NCBI RefSeq assembly: GCF_007827795.1
Contig: NZ_VITI01000019.1
Span: 22,625 to 86,624, forward strand
Source: Azospirillum brasilense
GTDB lineage: Bacteria > Pseudomonadota > Alphaproteobacteria > Azospirillales > Azospirillaceae
Direction: 5' to 3'
Length of the DNA stretch: 64,000 nucleotides
This document shows, piece after piece, positions 18,641-28,159 of this stretch. The number at the start of each line of letters is the position of its first letter. The stretch's first letter is position 1. A program made the position numbers and the translations under genes. The notes below the pieces were generated by a model. It searched no databases and was not told where the DNA came from. It saw only the letters and a list, made by a program, of their open reading frames with translations.

Positions 18641-18847
18641 TCACTCGCCGGCCTTTTCGCCGCCGTTCTTTTCGCCGTCAACCTTCTTGCCGTCGAGATC
18701 CGCCTTGCGGCGCTCGGCGTCCTGATGATTGCGCAGCTTCTCGGCCTTGGTGCGCCCGAAGCGGACGCGGTTCTCCTCGGCGGTTTTTTCGCGCTCTTCC
18801 TTCTGGCGCATCTTCCGGAAGCGGTTCAGGTTTACGACATCGGCCAT
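18641..18847 (-). CDS. DUF4169 family protein
   Basis: A 68-aa, highly charged protein starting MADVVNLNRFRKM, followed by an RxxKxxEREKTAEENRVRFGRTKAE helix. This is the DUF4169 signature. The tail is Lys/Gly/Glu-rich. In many relatives this gene neighbours fumC and the RHH protein, but here it is 16 kb away from them. Function is unknown. Confidence 0.88.
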   Translation of the reverse strand: MADVVNLNRFRKMRQKEEREKTAEENRVRFGRTKAEKLRNHQDAERRKADLDGKKVDGEKNGGEKAGE

Positions 18848-19066
18848 GGGGCGCGTCTCCTGAGGGCGGGGCATATCGTCTTTTGGGCAACTCGGCCGTT
18901 GGAATGCCCAAATTGCTTGTTTTCTTTCGGGACGATAGTTTAGCGGAACCCCGTGCCACCCGGAAGACCGGAGCGTGCGCCGGGGGTTCCCGCGGCTTGA
19001 GGCGGACATTTTTTGGCAGGAATACGGCGACTCAACAGCCGAACGGTGGGGAAGGCGGGGCAACCG

Positions 19067-22000
19067 GTGAAGAAACTCCTGATCGCGGCGGTGATTCTAT
19101 TGGGCCTGCTGGTGGCCGCGGTGCTGATCGTGCCCAGTGTGGTCGACTGGAACGCCTACAAGGCCCAGATCGCGGACAAGGTGTCCGCCGCCACGGGCCG
19201 CAGGGTGGAACTGAGGGGCGACATCGGCCTGTCCCTGCTTCCGGCCCCGGCGCTGACGGTGCGCGACGCGCGGCTGGCCAACGCGCCCGGCGGGTCCGAG
19301 GAGGACATGGCCCGCCTGAAGGAGCTGGATGTCCGCGTGGCCCTCGGCCCGCTGCTCGGCGGCCACATCCAGGTGCAGAGCATCAAGCTGATCGACCCGA
19401 CCTTCCTGTTCGAGACGTTGCCCGACGGGCGCTTCAACTGGGATCTGTCGGGCGCCGGCGCCGGCCGTGCGGCGGGCGGCGAGCCGGGCGGATCGGGCGA
19501 TGGTCTGGCCTCGGCGGTCAGCTTCGATCAGGTGACGGTGCAGAACGGCACCATCCAGTACCGCGACGCCCGCACCGGTCAGTCGGAGGTGATCGACCAG
19601 ATCGACGCGCGGATCGTCGCCGGCAGCTTCACCGGGCCGTTCCAGGGGCAGGGCGGTTTCCGGGCGCGCGGCGTGCCGCTGCGCGGGGAGATGTTCGTCA
19701 GCCGCCTGATCGACGGCGCCGCCGTCCAGGTCCGGGCGGCGCTGGCGATGGCCGACACCGACGCCACGTTGCGCTTCGCCGGGATCGTGACCAACCCGCC
19801 GGGCAGCGGCGGATCGCGCGCCCAGGGCGACCTGCGCGTCGAAGGAAGCGACCTGTCCCGCGCGCTGGCTCTGGTCCGCAACGGCTCGGCGGCTGGTGAG
19901 GGCAAGAAGGCAAACGCGCTGCTTGCCCAGTCCTTCGGCATCCGGACGGCGGTCGAGGCATCCCCGACCGGGGCGAGCTTCACCAATCTGGAGGCGCAAC
20001 TCGGCGACACGCGCGCCACCGGCACGGCGACCCTGCGCAGCGGAACGCCGGCAAGGGCGGAACTGACGCTGGCCCTGAACCGGCTCGACCTTGACGCCTG
20101 GCTGGACCGCGCGGGCGCCGGCGGCGGTTCGGACGCCGCCGCCCAGCCCGCCGCCCGCAATGGAAACACGGTCAAAAGCGCGCCGCCCAACGCTCCGTCC
20201 GGCGCCGCCCCGGCCCCGGCCAGCGGCACGACCCCGCCCGGCGACTTCGCCCTGCCGGACGCGCTGGACGCCAAGCTCGATCTCGCCGTGGACGGCATCA
20301 CCTACAACGGCAGCGTCATCCGACAGGGGCGGGTGGAGGCCAGCCTGACCGGCGGCACGTTGAACATCGACCGGTTCAGCGCGCTGCTGCCCGGCGGCTC
20401 CGACATCGTGGCGGCGGGGGAGCTGGTGGCGGCCAACGGCCAGCCAAACCTCAATCTGCGGATGGAGGCGAACGCCGACAACCTGCGCGCCGTGCTGGAA
20501 TGGCTGCGGGTGGACGTCCGCGCCGTTCCGGCGGACCGGCTGCGCCGGGCGTCGGTCGCCGCGCAGTTGCAGGGACGGCCCGGGCGGCTGGACGTGAACG
20601 GCCTGGATCTGCGGGTGGACGCCAGCCGCCTGACCGGCGCCATCGCCTACGTGGACCGCGGGCGGCCCGCCTTCGGCGCGCGGCTCGATCTCGACCGACT
20701 GAACCTCGACGCCTATCTGCCCCAACCGGGCAGCGATGCGGCGCCCCAGGCCGCCCCTGCCGCCAAGGGCGGGGGCAATGGCAACGCCGCGGCTCCCGCT
20801 TCCGCCAACGGTGCCGCCCAGGCCCCCGCGCGCAACGGGCGTTCCCCGATGACGCCGGCCCGGCTGCTGGCCGGTGTCGACGCGAACCTGGAATTGTCGG
20901 TCGGGCAACTGACCGTGCGCAACACGCCGGTCCAGGGGATGCGGCTCGACGCCACCGCCGCGGGCGGCGCCCTGTCCATCAAGGAGGCGACGGTGCAGGA
21001 CGCCGCCGGGGTGAAGCTCCGCCTGGACGGACAGATCGCCGGGCTGGAGCCGTTGCGCGGCGCGCATCTGACGCTGAACGCCGAGGCCGCCAGCCTTGAC
21101 GGGGTGGCGCGCGCCGTACCCTGGCCGGAGGGCGTCCCCGCGCCGGAGCGGCTGGGCGCGGTGAAGGCGCAGGCCCGCCTGTCGGGCGATGCCGAGCGTC
21201 TGGCGATCGAGTTGGGAGCGGAGGCGGCCGAAGGGTCGCTGGAGGCGGGCGGCACCCTGCTGAACGTCGAAAAGAACCCGTCCGTCGATCTGAAGCTGCG
21301 TGCCAAGCATCCGGAGCTGGCCCGGCTGGCCAGCCTGTTCACCGAAGACGCGGTGCCCGGCTCCTACGGCCCGATGGACCTCTACACGGAGCTGGCGGGG
21401 ACGCGGAAAGCCTTCACGTTGGGCAACATCCAGGGCGTGCTGGCCGGCGTCACCATCAAAGGCAAGGCCAGCGCCGATCTGAATGGCACCAAGCCGCGGG
21501 TGGAGGCCGACCTGCAGACCGGCGACCTGGAGCTGGACCGGCTGGCGGCGCTTCCCGCCGCCGCACGGCCTGCCGGCGCCCCGTCTCCGGCGGCCGAGGC
21601 GCCGCCGGGCGCGCCCGCCGCCGCGACGGGGGATTTCAGTGGGTTGCGCCGCTTCGACGGGCGCTTCGCGCTGACCTCCTCCGCCCTCGTCAAGGGTGGT
21701 ACACGGATCGAAAACCCGGCCCTGCGCGCCACCGTGACCAACGGCGTGCTGACGGTGGAGCGGTTCGACGGCACCCTGATGGGCGGCCAGCTCGGTGCCA
21801 CCGGCCGGCTCGCCGCGCCGGGGAACCAGACGCCGACCGTGGAAGCCACCATCACCCTGTCCAAGGCCAAGTTGGCCGAGGCGGTGGGCGGCGGCCTGGG
21901 TGGCGGAGCGCTGGAGATCGCCGGGGGCGTGCTGGACGCCGAGGCCAACCTGACGACCAGCGGGGCCGGCGGCGACGCCATGCTCAAGGCGCTGGCCGGT

Positions 22001-22513
22001 CAGGGCCGCATCAGCGCCCGCGATGGCCTGCTGCGCGGCTTCGACCTCGGCGCCCTGCGCGACCGGTTGACCAAGCTGGAGCGTCCGCAGGAACTGCTGG
22101 GCGCGGTGATGGGCGGGCTTCAGGGCGGGGAGACCCGCTTCGCCCGGCTGGACGGCAGCTTCGCCATCGACAAGGGCGTGGCGCGCACCGAGGACATGCG
22201 CCTGACCTCCGACCTGGGCGAGGCGGCGGCGGCGGGGCAGGTCAACCTGCCGGCGCAGACCATCGACATGCGCGTCCGCCTGACCGTGCAGTCCGACCAG
22301 TCGCTGCCGCCGCTGACCGTCCGCATGACGGGCGCGCTCGACAAGCCCACCCGCTCCTTCGAAATGCAGGAGGTGCAGGAGTATTTCGCCCGCCGCGCCG
22401 CCGAGGGGTTGTTGAACAAGGTGGTGCCGAAGGATCTGCCGATTCCCGGCGGCGGCAACGCTCCGAAACCCGACGCGCTGCTGAAGGGGCTGATCGACGG
22501 GCTGCGGCGTTGA
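19067..22513 (+). CDS. AsmA family protein
   Basis: A 1148-aa inner-membrane-anchored protein with a single N-terminal hydrophobic helix (VKKLLIAAVILLGLLVAAVL) followed by the AsmA N-terminal motif VVDWNAYKAQIADKVSAATGR. The bulk is a long periplasmic beta-rich repeat region broken by Ala/Pro-rich linkers near residues 360-395, 560-590 and 845-865. The C-terminal region about 950-1120 has the AsmA_2-type segment (AGQGRISARDGLLRGFDLG). AsmA-like proteins are linked to lipid transport and outer-membrane assembly. The GTG at 19067 is preferred over an upstream TTG. Confidence 0.85.
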   Translation: MKKLLIAAVILLGLLVAAVLIVPSVVDWNAYKAQIADKVSAATGRRVELRGDIGLSLLPAPALTVRDARLANAPGGSEEDMARLKELDVRVALGPLLGGHIQVQSIKLIDPTFLFETLPDGRFNWDLSGAGAGRAAGGEPGGSGDGLASAVSFDQVTVQNGTIQYRDARTGQSEVIDQIDARIVAGSFTGPFQGQGGFRARGVPLRGEMFVSRLIDGAAVQVRAALAMADTDATLRFAGIVTNPPGSGGSRAQGDLRVEGSDLSRALALVRNGSAAGEGKKANALLAQSFGIRTAVEASPTGASFTNLEAQLGDTRATGTATLRSGTPARAELTLALNRLDLDAWLDRAGAGGGSDAAAQPAARNGNTVKSAPPNAPSGAAPAPASGTTPPGDFALPDALDAKLDLAVDGITYNGSVIRQGRVEASLTGGTLNIDRFSALLPGGSDIVAAGELVAANGQPNLNLRMEANADNLRAVLEWLRVDVRAVPADRLRRASVAAQLQGRPGRLDVNGLDLRVDASRLTGAIAYVDRGRPAFGARLDLDRLNLDAYLPQPGSDAAPQAAPAAKGGGNGNAAAPASANGAAQAPARNGRSPMTPARLLAGVDANLELSVGQLTVRNTPVQGMRLDATAAGGALSIKEATVQDAAGVKLRLDGQIAGLEPLRGAHLTLNAEAASLDGVARAVPWPEGVPAPERLGAVKAQARLSGDAERLAIELGAEAAEGSLEAGGTLLNVEKNPSVDLKLRAKHPELARLASLFTEDAVPGSYGPMDLYTELAGTRKAFTLGNIQGVLAGVTIKGKASADLNGTKPRVEADLQTGDLELDRLAALPAAARPAGAPSPAAEAPPGAPAAATGDFSGLRRFDGRFALTSSALVKGGTRIENPALRATVTNGVLTVERFDGTLMGGQLGATGRLAAPGNQTPTVEATITLSKAKLAEAVGGGLGGGALEIAGGVLDAEANLTTSGAGGDAMLKALAGQGRISARDGLLRGFDLGALRDRLTKLERPQELLGAVMGGLQGGETRFARLDGSFAIDKGVARTEDMRLTSDLGEAAAAGQVNLPAQTIDMRVRLTVQSDQSLPPLTVRMTGALDKPTRSFEMQEVQEYFARRAAEGLLNKVVPKDLPIPGGGNAPKPDALLKGLIDGLRR

Positions 22514-22525
22514 GTGGGGGCGCGC

Positions 22526-22593
22526 GTGACGCATCGCGTCCAAGCCCCGTGACGCATTGCGTCCAAGCCCCGTGACGCATTGCGTCCAAGCCC
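22526..22593. repeat. Three tandem 23-base units with internal dyads
   Basis: Units begin at 22526, 22549 and 22572 with core GTGACGCATTGCGTCCAAG. Each contains GACGCA-T-TGCGTC, a perfect 6-base inverted repeat with a one-base centre in units 2 and 3, and one mismatch in unit 1. The units are contiguous, with no spacers. They lie between the AsmA stop and ubiK, about 60 bases before the ubiK ATG. Confidence 0.85.
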
Positions 22594-22652
22594 GTTGAAG
22601 TTCCGAGGGGCGGGTCCCATAATGCGACAGACAAGAAGCGGATTTTGAGTCG

Positions 22653-22988
22653 ATGCAGGTGGACAATAAGATTCTGGACGATCTGGCCCGCGTTGCGGGT
22701 GGCGCGCTCGGCGCGCTGTCGTCCCTGCGCGAGGAAGCTGAGGCGCAGATGCGCCAGCAGTTCGAGCGCGTTCTGTCGCGGATGGATGTGGTGAGCCGCG
22801 AGGAGTACGAGGCCGTCCGCGCCATGGCCGCCAAGGCCCGCGAGGAGCAGGAGGCGATGGCCGAGCGGCTCGCCGCGCTGGAGGCCACGGTGGCCGGCCT
22901 GCAGGCCGGACGCGAACCGAAGCCGGCGCCGGGCGCCGCCGCTCCCGCGGTCGGCCCCATCGCCGGAGGGGGCACCGGGCCGGTCTGA
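22653..22988 (+). CDS. ubiK: Ubiquinone biosynthesis accessory factor, UbiK family
   Basis: A 111-aa helical protein of the UbiK/BMFP family, a trimeric coiled coil that binds membranes and UbiJ in aerobic ubiquinone synthesis. It starts MQVDNKILDDLARVAGGAL and continues with MDVVSREEYEAVRAMAAKAREE, both conserved. The tail is Ala/Pro/Gly-rich. It follows the tandem repeats and precedes the YbjN gene. Confidence 0.88.
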   Translation: MQVDNKILDDLARVAGGALGALSSLREEAEAQMRQQFERVLSRMDVVSREEYEAVRAMAAKAREEQEAMAERLAALEATVAGLQAGREPKPAPGAAAPAVGPIAGGGTGPV

Positions 22989-23187
22989 TCCGGCCCCGCC
23001 GCGACTCCAATCCTTCACGGATGCACGGCCGAAAACCAGTTGCGCCGGCCAGACCCTTTTGGCACGGTGCATTGGGTGGTATGCATCCGTCTGCCAGCTA
23101 CAACATCTCGGGGCTCCCCTTCTTGTGCGAAGGCGGACAGGCCTCGGGGCGGTTCCGTCCACCGCGCCTTTACAGGAGGACGCCGAA

Positions 23188-23691
23188 ATGTCGGCTGTTG
23201 CCGTCGACACCCCCTCTTCCGCGCACAATCCCCTGGACATCGTCGAGGAGATCGTCACCGCCAACGAATGGCCCTTCGAGCGGGCCGGCGAGGACGAGCT
23301 GATCGTCGAGATCGGTGGGCGCTGGTGCGATTACCGGCTCTATTTCGTCTGGCAGTCCGACGTCAGCGCGATGCAGTTCTCCTGCCAGTTCGATATGAAG
23401 GTTCCGGCGGCGCGCCGGTCCTCGGTCAACGACCTGCTGGCGGAGGTGAACGCGCGCATGTGGCTCGGCCATTTCGATGTCTGCGCCGAGGAGCACACCC
23501 CGATGTTCCGCCAGACCATGCTGCTGCGCGGCTCGCGCGGCGCGACGGTGGAGCAGCTGGAGGACCTCGTCGAGATCGCCCTCTCGGAGTGCGAGCGCTT
23601 CTACCCCGCCTTCCAGTTCGTGATCTGGGGTGGCAAGTCGGCGTCCGAGGCGGTGTCGGCCGCCATCCTCGACACCGCCGGGGAGGCGTGA
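23188..23691 (+). CDS. YbjN domain-containing protein
   Basis: A 167-aa soluble protein recognisable by the YbjN pattern NPLDIVEEIVTANEWPFERA and the IGGRWCDYRLYFVWQ strand pair. The family fold resembles type III secretion chaperones, and its role is poorly known, with links to motility and stress. The ATG at 23188 is preceded by an excellent AGGAGGA (23174-23180). proC starts five bases after the stop, so the two are cotranscribed. Confidence 0.88.
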   Translation: MSAVAVDTPSSAHNPLDIVEEIVTANEWPFERAGEDELIVEIGGRWCDYRLYFVWQSDVSAMQFSCQFDMKVPAARRSSVNDLLAEVNARMWLGHFDVCAEEHTPMFRQTMLLRGSRGATVEQLEDLVEIALSECERFYPAFQFVIWGGKSASEAVSAAILDTAGEA

Positions 23692-23696
23692 CCGTC

Positions 23697-24524
23697 ATGA
23701 CGCAAGGTGGGACGCGGGGTTGCACGTTGCTTCTGGCCGGTTGCGGCAAGATGGGCGGCGCGATGCTCGACGGCTGGCTGACGGCCGGTATCGCGTCGAG
23801 CGTCGCCGTGGTCGAACCGTCCGGCCTGCCGGAATCCCTGCGCGGCAACCCCGCCGTCGTCCTGGCGAGCGGCCCGGACACCTTGCCCGCCGGCTTCGCG
23901 CCGGACGTGGTGGTCCTTGCGGTGAAGCCTCAGGTGATGGACTCGGTCCTTCCGGCCTACCGGGCGTTGGTCAATCCCGGCACGGTGTTCCTGTCCGTCG
24001 CCGCCGGCAAGACCATCGCCTCCTTCGAAGCGGCGTTGGGGGAGGGGGCGGCCATCGTCCGCTCCATGCCCAACACGCCCGCCGCCATTGGCCGCGGCAT
24101 GACCGTCGCCGTCGGCAACCCGCTGGTGACCGGGGCGCAGAAGACGCTGTGCGATTCGCTGCTGCGCGCGGTCGGCGACGTCGCCTGGGTCGATGACGAG
24201 TCGCTTCTCGATCCGGTGACCGCCGTCTCGGGCAGCGGCCCGGCCTACGTCTTCCTGATGGTCGAGGCCATGGCGAAGGCCGGGGAGGCCGCCGGACTGC
24301 CCGCCGAGCTTGCCATGCGTCTGGCGCGGGCCACCGTTGCGGGGGCGGGCGAGTTGCTTCACCGGTCCCCGACCGCCGCCGCGGACCTGCGCAAGGCGGT
24401 GACCAGCCCGAACGGCACGACCCAGGCGGCGCTCGACGTGCTGATGGCCGGGGACGGGATTCAGCCGCTGCTCGACCGTGCCGTCGCCGCCGCCGCGAAC
24501 CGCTCCCGCGAACTGGCGAAGTAA
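23697..24524 (+). CDS. proC: Pyrroline-5-carboxylate reductase
   Basis: Reduces pyrroline-5-carboxylate to L-proline with NAD(P)H, the last step of proline synthesis. The 275-aa protein has the N-terminal dinucleotide loop AGCGKMGGAMLDGW (about residues 13-26), MPNTPAAIGRGMTV, and the ProC signature spread over AVSGSGPAYVFLMVEAM and TSPNGTTQAAL. It lies between the YbjN gene and the YbaK-type gene in one probable operon. Confidence 0.96.
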   Translation: MTQGGTRGCTLLLAGCGKMGGAMLDGWLTAGIASSVAVVEPSGLPESLRGNPAVVLASGPDTLPAGFAPDVVVLAVKPQVMDSVLPAYRALVNPGTVFLSVAAGKTIASFEAALGEGAAIVRSMPNTPAAIGRGMTVAVGNPLVTGAQKTLCDSLLRAVGDVAWVDDESLLDPVTAVSGSGPAYVFLMVEAMAKAGEAAGLPAELAMRLARATVAGAGELLHRSPTAAADLRKAVTSPNGTTQAALDVLMAGDGIQPLLDRAVAAAANRSRELAK

Positions 24525-24530
24525 GGTGTC

Positions 24531-25013
24531 ATGGCGGCCCTCAGCCCCTCCGCCCAACGGGTCCAGGCCTTGCTGGACGGCTTCGGTCACGGCCACCGCG
24601 TGGTCGAGCATGAGGGTAGCACCCGCACGTCGGAGGACGCCGCGAACGCCGTCGGCTGCGCCGTGGCGCAGATCGCCAAGTCCCTGATCTTCCGCGCGAA
24701 AGACAGCGGTCGCCCGGTGCTGGTGGTGGCCAGCGGGGCCAACCGGGTGGACGAGAAGGCGGTGGGCCGGCTGATCGGCGAAAAGATCGAGCGGGCCGAT
24801 CCGGACTTCGTCCGCGAGGCCACCGGCTTCGCCATCGGCGGGATTCCGCCCATCGGCCACGCCGTGCCGCCGCTCGTCCTGATCGACGCCGACCTGATGG
24901 GCCTCGACGCTATCTGGGCCGCCGCCGGCACCCCCAACGCGGTCTTCCGCCTGACGCCGGCGCAACTCGTCGCCATCACCGGCGGGCGGGTCGAAGCCGT
25001 CCGCAAGGGTTGA
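24531..25013 (+). CDS. YbaK/EbsC family aminoacyl-tRNA deacylase
   Basis: A 160-aa editing-domain protein that probably hydrolyses mischarged tRNAs (Cys-tRNAPro or related). Family motifs visible are TSEDAANAVGCAVAQIAKSL, with the lysine near residue 49, the GANRVDEKAVGRLIG segment, and the GGIPPIGH loop lining the substrate pocket. Substrate specificity cannot be read from sequence. It starts 7 bases after proC. Confidence 0.9.
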   Translation: MAALSPSAQRVQALLDGFGHGHRVVEHEGSTRTSEDAANAVGCAVAQIAKSLIFRAKDSGRPVLVVASGANRVDEKAVGRLIGEKIERADPDFVREATGFAIGGIPPIGHAVPPLVLIDADLMGLDAIWAAAGTPNAVFRLTPAQLVAITGGRVEAVRKG

Positions 25014-25024
25014 CCGCGCGCGGA

Positions 25025-25076
25025 GCGATGCGGTCAACCGGGCAGGATGCCGCAGCGCGGCATGACCGCGCATCGC
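25025..25076 (+). terminator. Nested hairpin after the YbaK-type gene
   Basis: GCGATGCGGTCA (25025-25036) pairs with TGACCGCGCATCGC (25063-25076) apart from a two-base bulge. Inside lies the perfect ATGCCGC-AGC-GCGGCAT (25047-25063). No T-tract follows. Either a factor-dependent terminator or a cruciform. Confidence 0.5.
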
Positions 25077-25164
25077 CGGGCCACCCCTCTTCCAAGCCTC
25101 TGGATTCTCTGGCAAGACTCATTCCAACGAGTTCTTGAACAGAGACGCATCAGGGAGGCCCCCC

Positions 25165-26820
25165 GTGACTGACGCCCGGCACAACCCGTACGAGACCGAC
25201 CTCGACCAGAACGCCGCCAACACGGTGCCTTTGTCGCCGCTTTCCTTCCTGCGCCGCACCGCCGCCGTCTACCCGCAGCGCATCGCCGTGATTCACGGCC
25301 CGGTCCGCCGCACCTGGGCGGAAACCTACGAGCGCTGCGTGCGCCTCGCCTCGGCGCTGGCGAAGCGTGGCATCGGGCCGGGCGACACGGTCGCGGTGAT
25401 GGCACCCAACACTCCGGAATCCTTCGAGGCCCATTTCGGCGTGCCGATGACCGGCGGCGTCCTGAACGCCCTGAACATCCGCCTGGACGCGGAGGCGCTG
25501 GCCTTCATCCTGGAGCATGGCGAGGCGAAGGTGCTGCTGACCGACCGGGAGTTCTCCGGCGTCATCTCCAAGGCCGTCCACATGCTGGAGCCGAAGCGCC
25601 GCCCGATCGTCATCGACATCGACGACCCGCAGGCCAAGGGCGGCGAGCTGATCGGCGAGCAGACCTACGAGCAGTTCCTGGAAACCGGCGACCCCGCCTA
25701 TGAATGGCCGATGCCGGCCGACGAGTGGCAGGCCATCGCCCTGAACTACACCAGCGGCACCACCGGCAACCCCAAGGGCGTCGTCTACCACCACCGCGGC
25801 GCCTATCTGAACGCCATGGGCAACGTGCTGACCTGGGCGATGCCGCACCACCCGGTCTATCTGTGGACTCTGCCGATGTTCCACTGCAACGGCTGGTGCT
25901 TCCCCTGGACGGTCACCGCCATGGCTGGCACCAACGTCTGCGTCCGCACCATCACCGCCAAGGGCATCTACGACGCGCTGGCCGACCTCGGCGTCACCCA
26001 CATGTGCGGCGCGCCTATCATCATGGGCCTGATCGTCAACGCGCCGGAGGACCAGAAGCGCGAGATCCCGACCGGCGTGAAGATGATGACCGCCGGCGCC
26101 GCCCCGCCCGCCGCGGTGATCGAGAAGATCGAGCGGCTGGGCTTCGACGTCACCCACGTCTATGGACTGACCGAGGTCTACGGCCCGGTCACCATCTGCG
26201 CCTGGCACGAGCACTGGAACGACCTGCCGCTTGAGGAGCGCGCGGCGCTGAAGGCGCGGCAGGGCGTGAACTACGCCACGCTGGAAGGGCTGATGGTCGC
26301 CGACCCCAACACGCTCCAGCCCACCCGCAAGGACGGCGTGACGATGGGCGAGATCTTCATGCGCGGCAACACCGTCATGAAGGGCTACCTGAAGAACCCG
26401 CGGGCCACGCAGGAGGCCTTCTCCGGCGGCTGGTTCCACACCGGCGACCTCGGCGTCTGGCATCCGGACGGCTACATCGAGCTGAAGGACCGCTCCAAGG
26501 ACATCATCATCTCCGGCGGCGAGAACATTTCGACCATCGAGGTCGAATCGGTCCTCTACAAGCATCCGGACATCGTCGAGGCCGCCGTGGTCGCCCGCCC
26601 GGACGAGAAGTGGGGCGAGACGCCCTGCGCCTTCGTCACCGTGAAGGAGGGCAAGCAGCTGACCGAGGCCGAGGTGATCGCCTATTGCCGGGAGCATCTG
26701 GCCCATTTCAAGTGCCCGCGCACCGTCGTCTTCACCGCCCTGCCGAAGACCTCGACCGGCAAGATCCAGAAGTACGTGCTGCGCGATCAGGCCCGCGCGC
26801 TGAACGGAGCGAAGGGGTGA
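25165..26820 (+). CDS. Acyl-CoA synthetase (AMP-forming)
   Basis: Activates a carboxylic acid to its CoA ester through an acyl-AMP. The 551 aa show the ANL-family motifs: YTSGTTGNPKG for the phosphate loop, YGLTEVYGP, HTGDLGVWHPDG, the hinge KDRSKDIIISGGENIS, and the C-terminal catalytic lysine in STGKIQKY. Overall sequence is of the medium-chain/methylmercaptopropionyl-CoA ligase (DmdB-like) type, and the physiological acid is not determinable. The GTG start at 25165 follows GGGAGG. It overlaps the next gene by GTGA. Confidence 0.92.
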   Translation: MTDARHNPYETDLDQNAANTVPLSPLSFLRRTAAVYPQRIAVIHGPVRRTWAETYERCVRLASALAKRGIGPGDTVAVMAPNTPESFEAHFGVPMTGGVLNALNIRLDAEALAFILEHGEAKVLLTDREFSGVISKAVHMLEPKRRPIVIDIDDPQAKGGELIGEQTYEQFLETGDPAYEWPMPADEWQAIALNYTSGTTGNPKGVVYHHRGAYLNAMGNVLTWAMPHHPVYLWTLPMFHCNGWCFPWTVTAMAGTNVCVRTITAKGIYDALADLGVTHMCGAPIIMGLIVNAPEDQKREIPTGVKMMTAGAAPPAAVIEKIERLGFDVTHVYGLTEVYGPVTICAWHEHWNDLPLEERAALKARQGVNYATLEGLMVADPNTLQPTRKDGVTMGEIFMRGNTVMKGYLKNPRATQEAFSGGWFHTGDLGVWHPDGYIELKDRSKDIIISGGENISTIEVESVLYKHPDIVEAAVVARPDEKWGETPCAFVTVKEGKQLTEAEVIAYCREHLAHFKCPRTVVFTALPKTSTGKIQKYVLRDQARALNGAKG

Positions 26821-28037
26821 CCGCTGTGGCCGGGGGCTTCGGCCCCCTTCTGCCCGAGGAACGGGCGGATGCCGCGGCCCTGGTCCGCCAGGGTTTCGGC
26901 ATTCCCCGCGAGTATTTCGACCGGTCGGTGGACCTGTTCGGGCCGGGCGTGATGCGCGGCCTGCGCGCCGGACCGGAGGCGGGCCGCGCCGGGCAACTCG
27001 TCGCCTGCGCCGCCGTCTGGCCGATGGACCAGTGGTTCGGCGGGCGCCCGGTGCCGTCCTGCGGCGTGGCGGCGGTGGCCGTCGATCCGGCGGAACGCGG
27101 GCGGGGCTACGGCACCGCGCTGATGCGCGGCCTGCTGGATGAGGCGCGGGCCGGGGGCGCCGCGCTGTCGGTGCTCTATCCGGCGACCCTTCCGGTGTAC
27201 ACCCGCCTGGGCTTCGGGCGGGGCGGGGTGTCCTTCGACTGGAGCGCGCCGCCGGCCGCCCTGTCCGCCGGGCCGTCGCCGGAGGACGGATGGATTCGCC
27301 GGACCGACGCGAGCGACGCCAGCGAGCTTGCGGCGCTACGCCGCAGCCTGCTCACCACCGGCAACGGTCTGGTGGAGCGCAATGAGGGGCTGTGGAGCTT
27401 CGCCCTCTGCCCGGACGGCGCTCCGTCCGATGTTTACACTTTGGGTGGTCCAAGGGGGCCTGAAGGATATGTGGCGGTGGCGCCGCCGTCGGAGCGAAAG
27501 CTGATGGTTGCGGATCTCTGCCTGCTCAGCCCGCGTGCCGTGCGGCTGGCGCAGAGCTTCCTGGCCGGCTACCGGGCGCAGGTCGACCGCGTCTCCTGGC
27601 GCGGCGGACCCGACGACCCGCTGGTCCTGATGGCGCCGGACAGTGGCCCGCGCGCCGACGCACGCGATGAATGGCTGCTGCGCATTCTCGACCTTCGGCG
27701 CGCCCTGGAAGCCCGTGGATATCCACCTGGGGTTGCCGGCGAATTGACGCTGGACGTCACGGATGCGGTGATTCCAGAGAATTCCGGCACTTTCCGGTTG
27801 CGCCTGTCCGATGGAAAGGCTGGCGTGGACCGGATTCCGGAGAAGACGGGCGGCGGCGGAAAAGCGGCCGGATCGGGGCTTTCCCTGTCCATCGCGGCCC
27901 TCGCCGCCCTCTACAGTGGCCACAAAGGCCCGCAGATTCTCCGGCAGGTTGGCCTTCTGCGTGGCGGCGAAGACGCGATGGCGCTTGCGGCGCGGTTCTT
28001 CTCGGGACCGGCGCCGTGGATGCCGGACCGGTTCTGA
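26817..28037 (+). CDS. Eis-like GNAT acetyltransferase
   Basis: A 406-aa protein with a GNAT domain at the N-terminus (motif A VDPAERGRGYGTALM near residues 79-93, then VLYPATLPVYTRLGFG), a second GNAT-like middle, and a C-terminal sterol-carrier-like region (SLSIAALAALYSG). This is the layout of Eis-type N-acetyltransferases. Substrate is unknown. The GTG start overlaps the acyl-CoA ligase stop (GTGA), implying translational coupling. A second GTG nine bases later is possible. Confidence 0.8.
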   Translation: MTAVAGGFGPLLPEERADAAALVRQGFGIPREYFDRSVDLFGPGVMRGLRAGPEAGRAGQLVACAAVWPMDQWFGGRPVPSCGVAAVAVDPAERGRGYGTALMRGLLDEARAGGAALSVLYPATLPVYTRLGFGRGGVSFDWSAPPAALSAGPSPEDGWIRRTDASDASELAALRRSLLTTGNGLVERNEGLWSFALCPDGAPSDVYTLGGPRGPEGYVAVAPPSERKLMVADLCLLSPRAVRLAQSFLAGYRAQVDRVSWRGGPDDPLVLMAPDSGPRADARDEWLLRILDLRRALEARGYPPGVAGELTLDVTDAVIPENSGTFRLRLSDGKAGVDRIPEKTGGGGKAAGSGLSLSIAALAALYSGHKGPQILRQVGLLRGGEDAMALAARFFSGPAPWMPDRF

Positions 28038-28159
28038 AGCGGTGTTACCAGTTGCGTTTATCAAACCAGAAATTAACCCTTTCTGATGTATCCCTTAAAG
28101 ACAAAGGCATGACGACGGCCGGCGCATGAGGCCGTCCGATCCGGGGGGAGCCCGATTTC

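Noticed and set aside
22526..22593. CRISPR array
   Set aside because: Units are only 23 bases, contiguous and have no spacers. No cas gene is present.
19097..22975. Very long open frame antisense to the AsmA gene
   Set aside because: Long antisense frames are expected at this GC content. The translation is Arg/Gly/Gln-rich without any family pattern, and the plus strand has a clear AsmA protein.
23062..23080. TGGCACG-like sigma-54 site before the YbjN gene
   Set aside because: The GC of the -12 element is missing (ATTGG in place of TTGCA).
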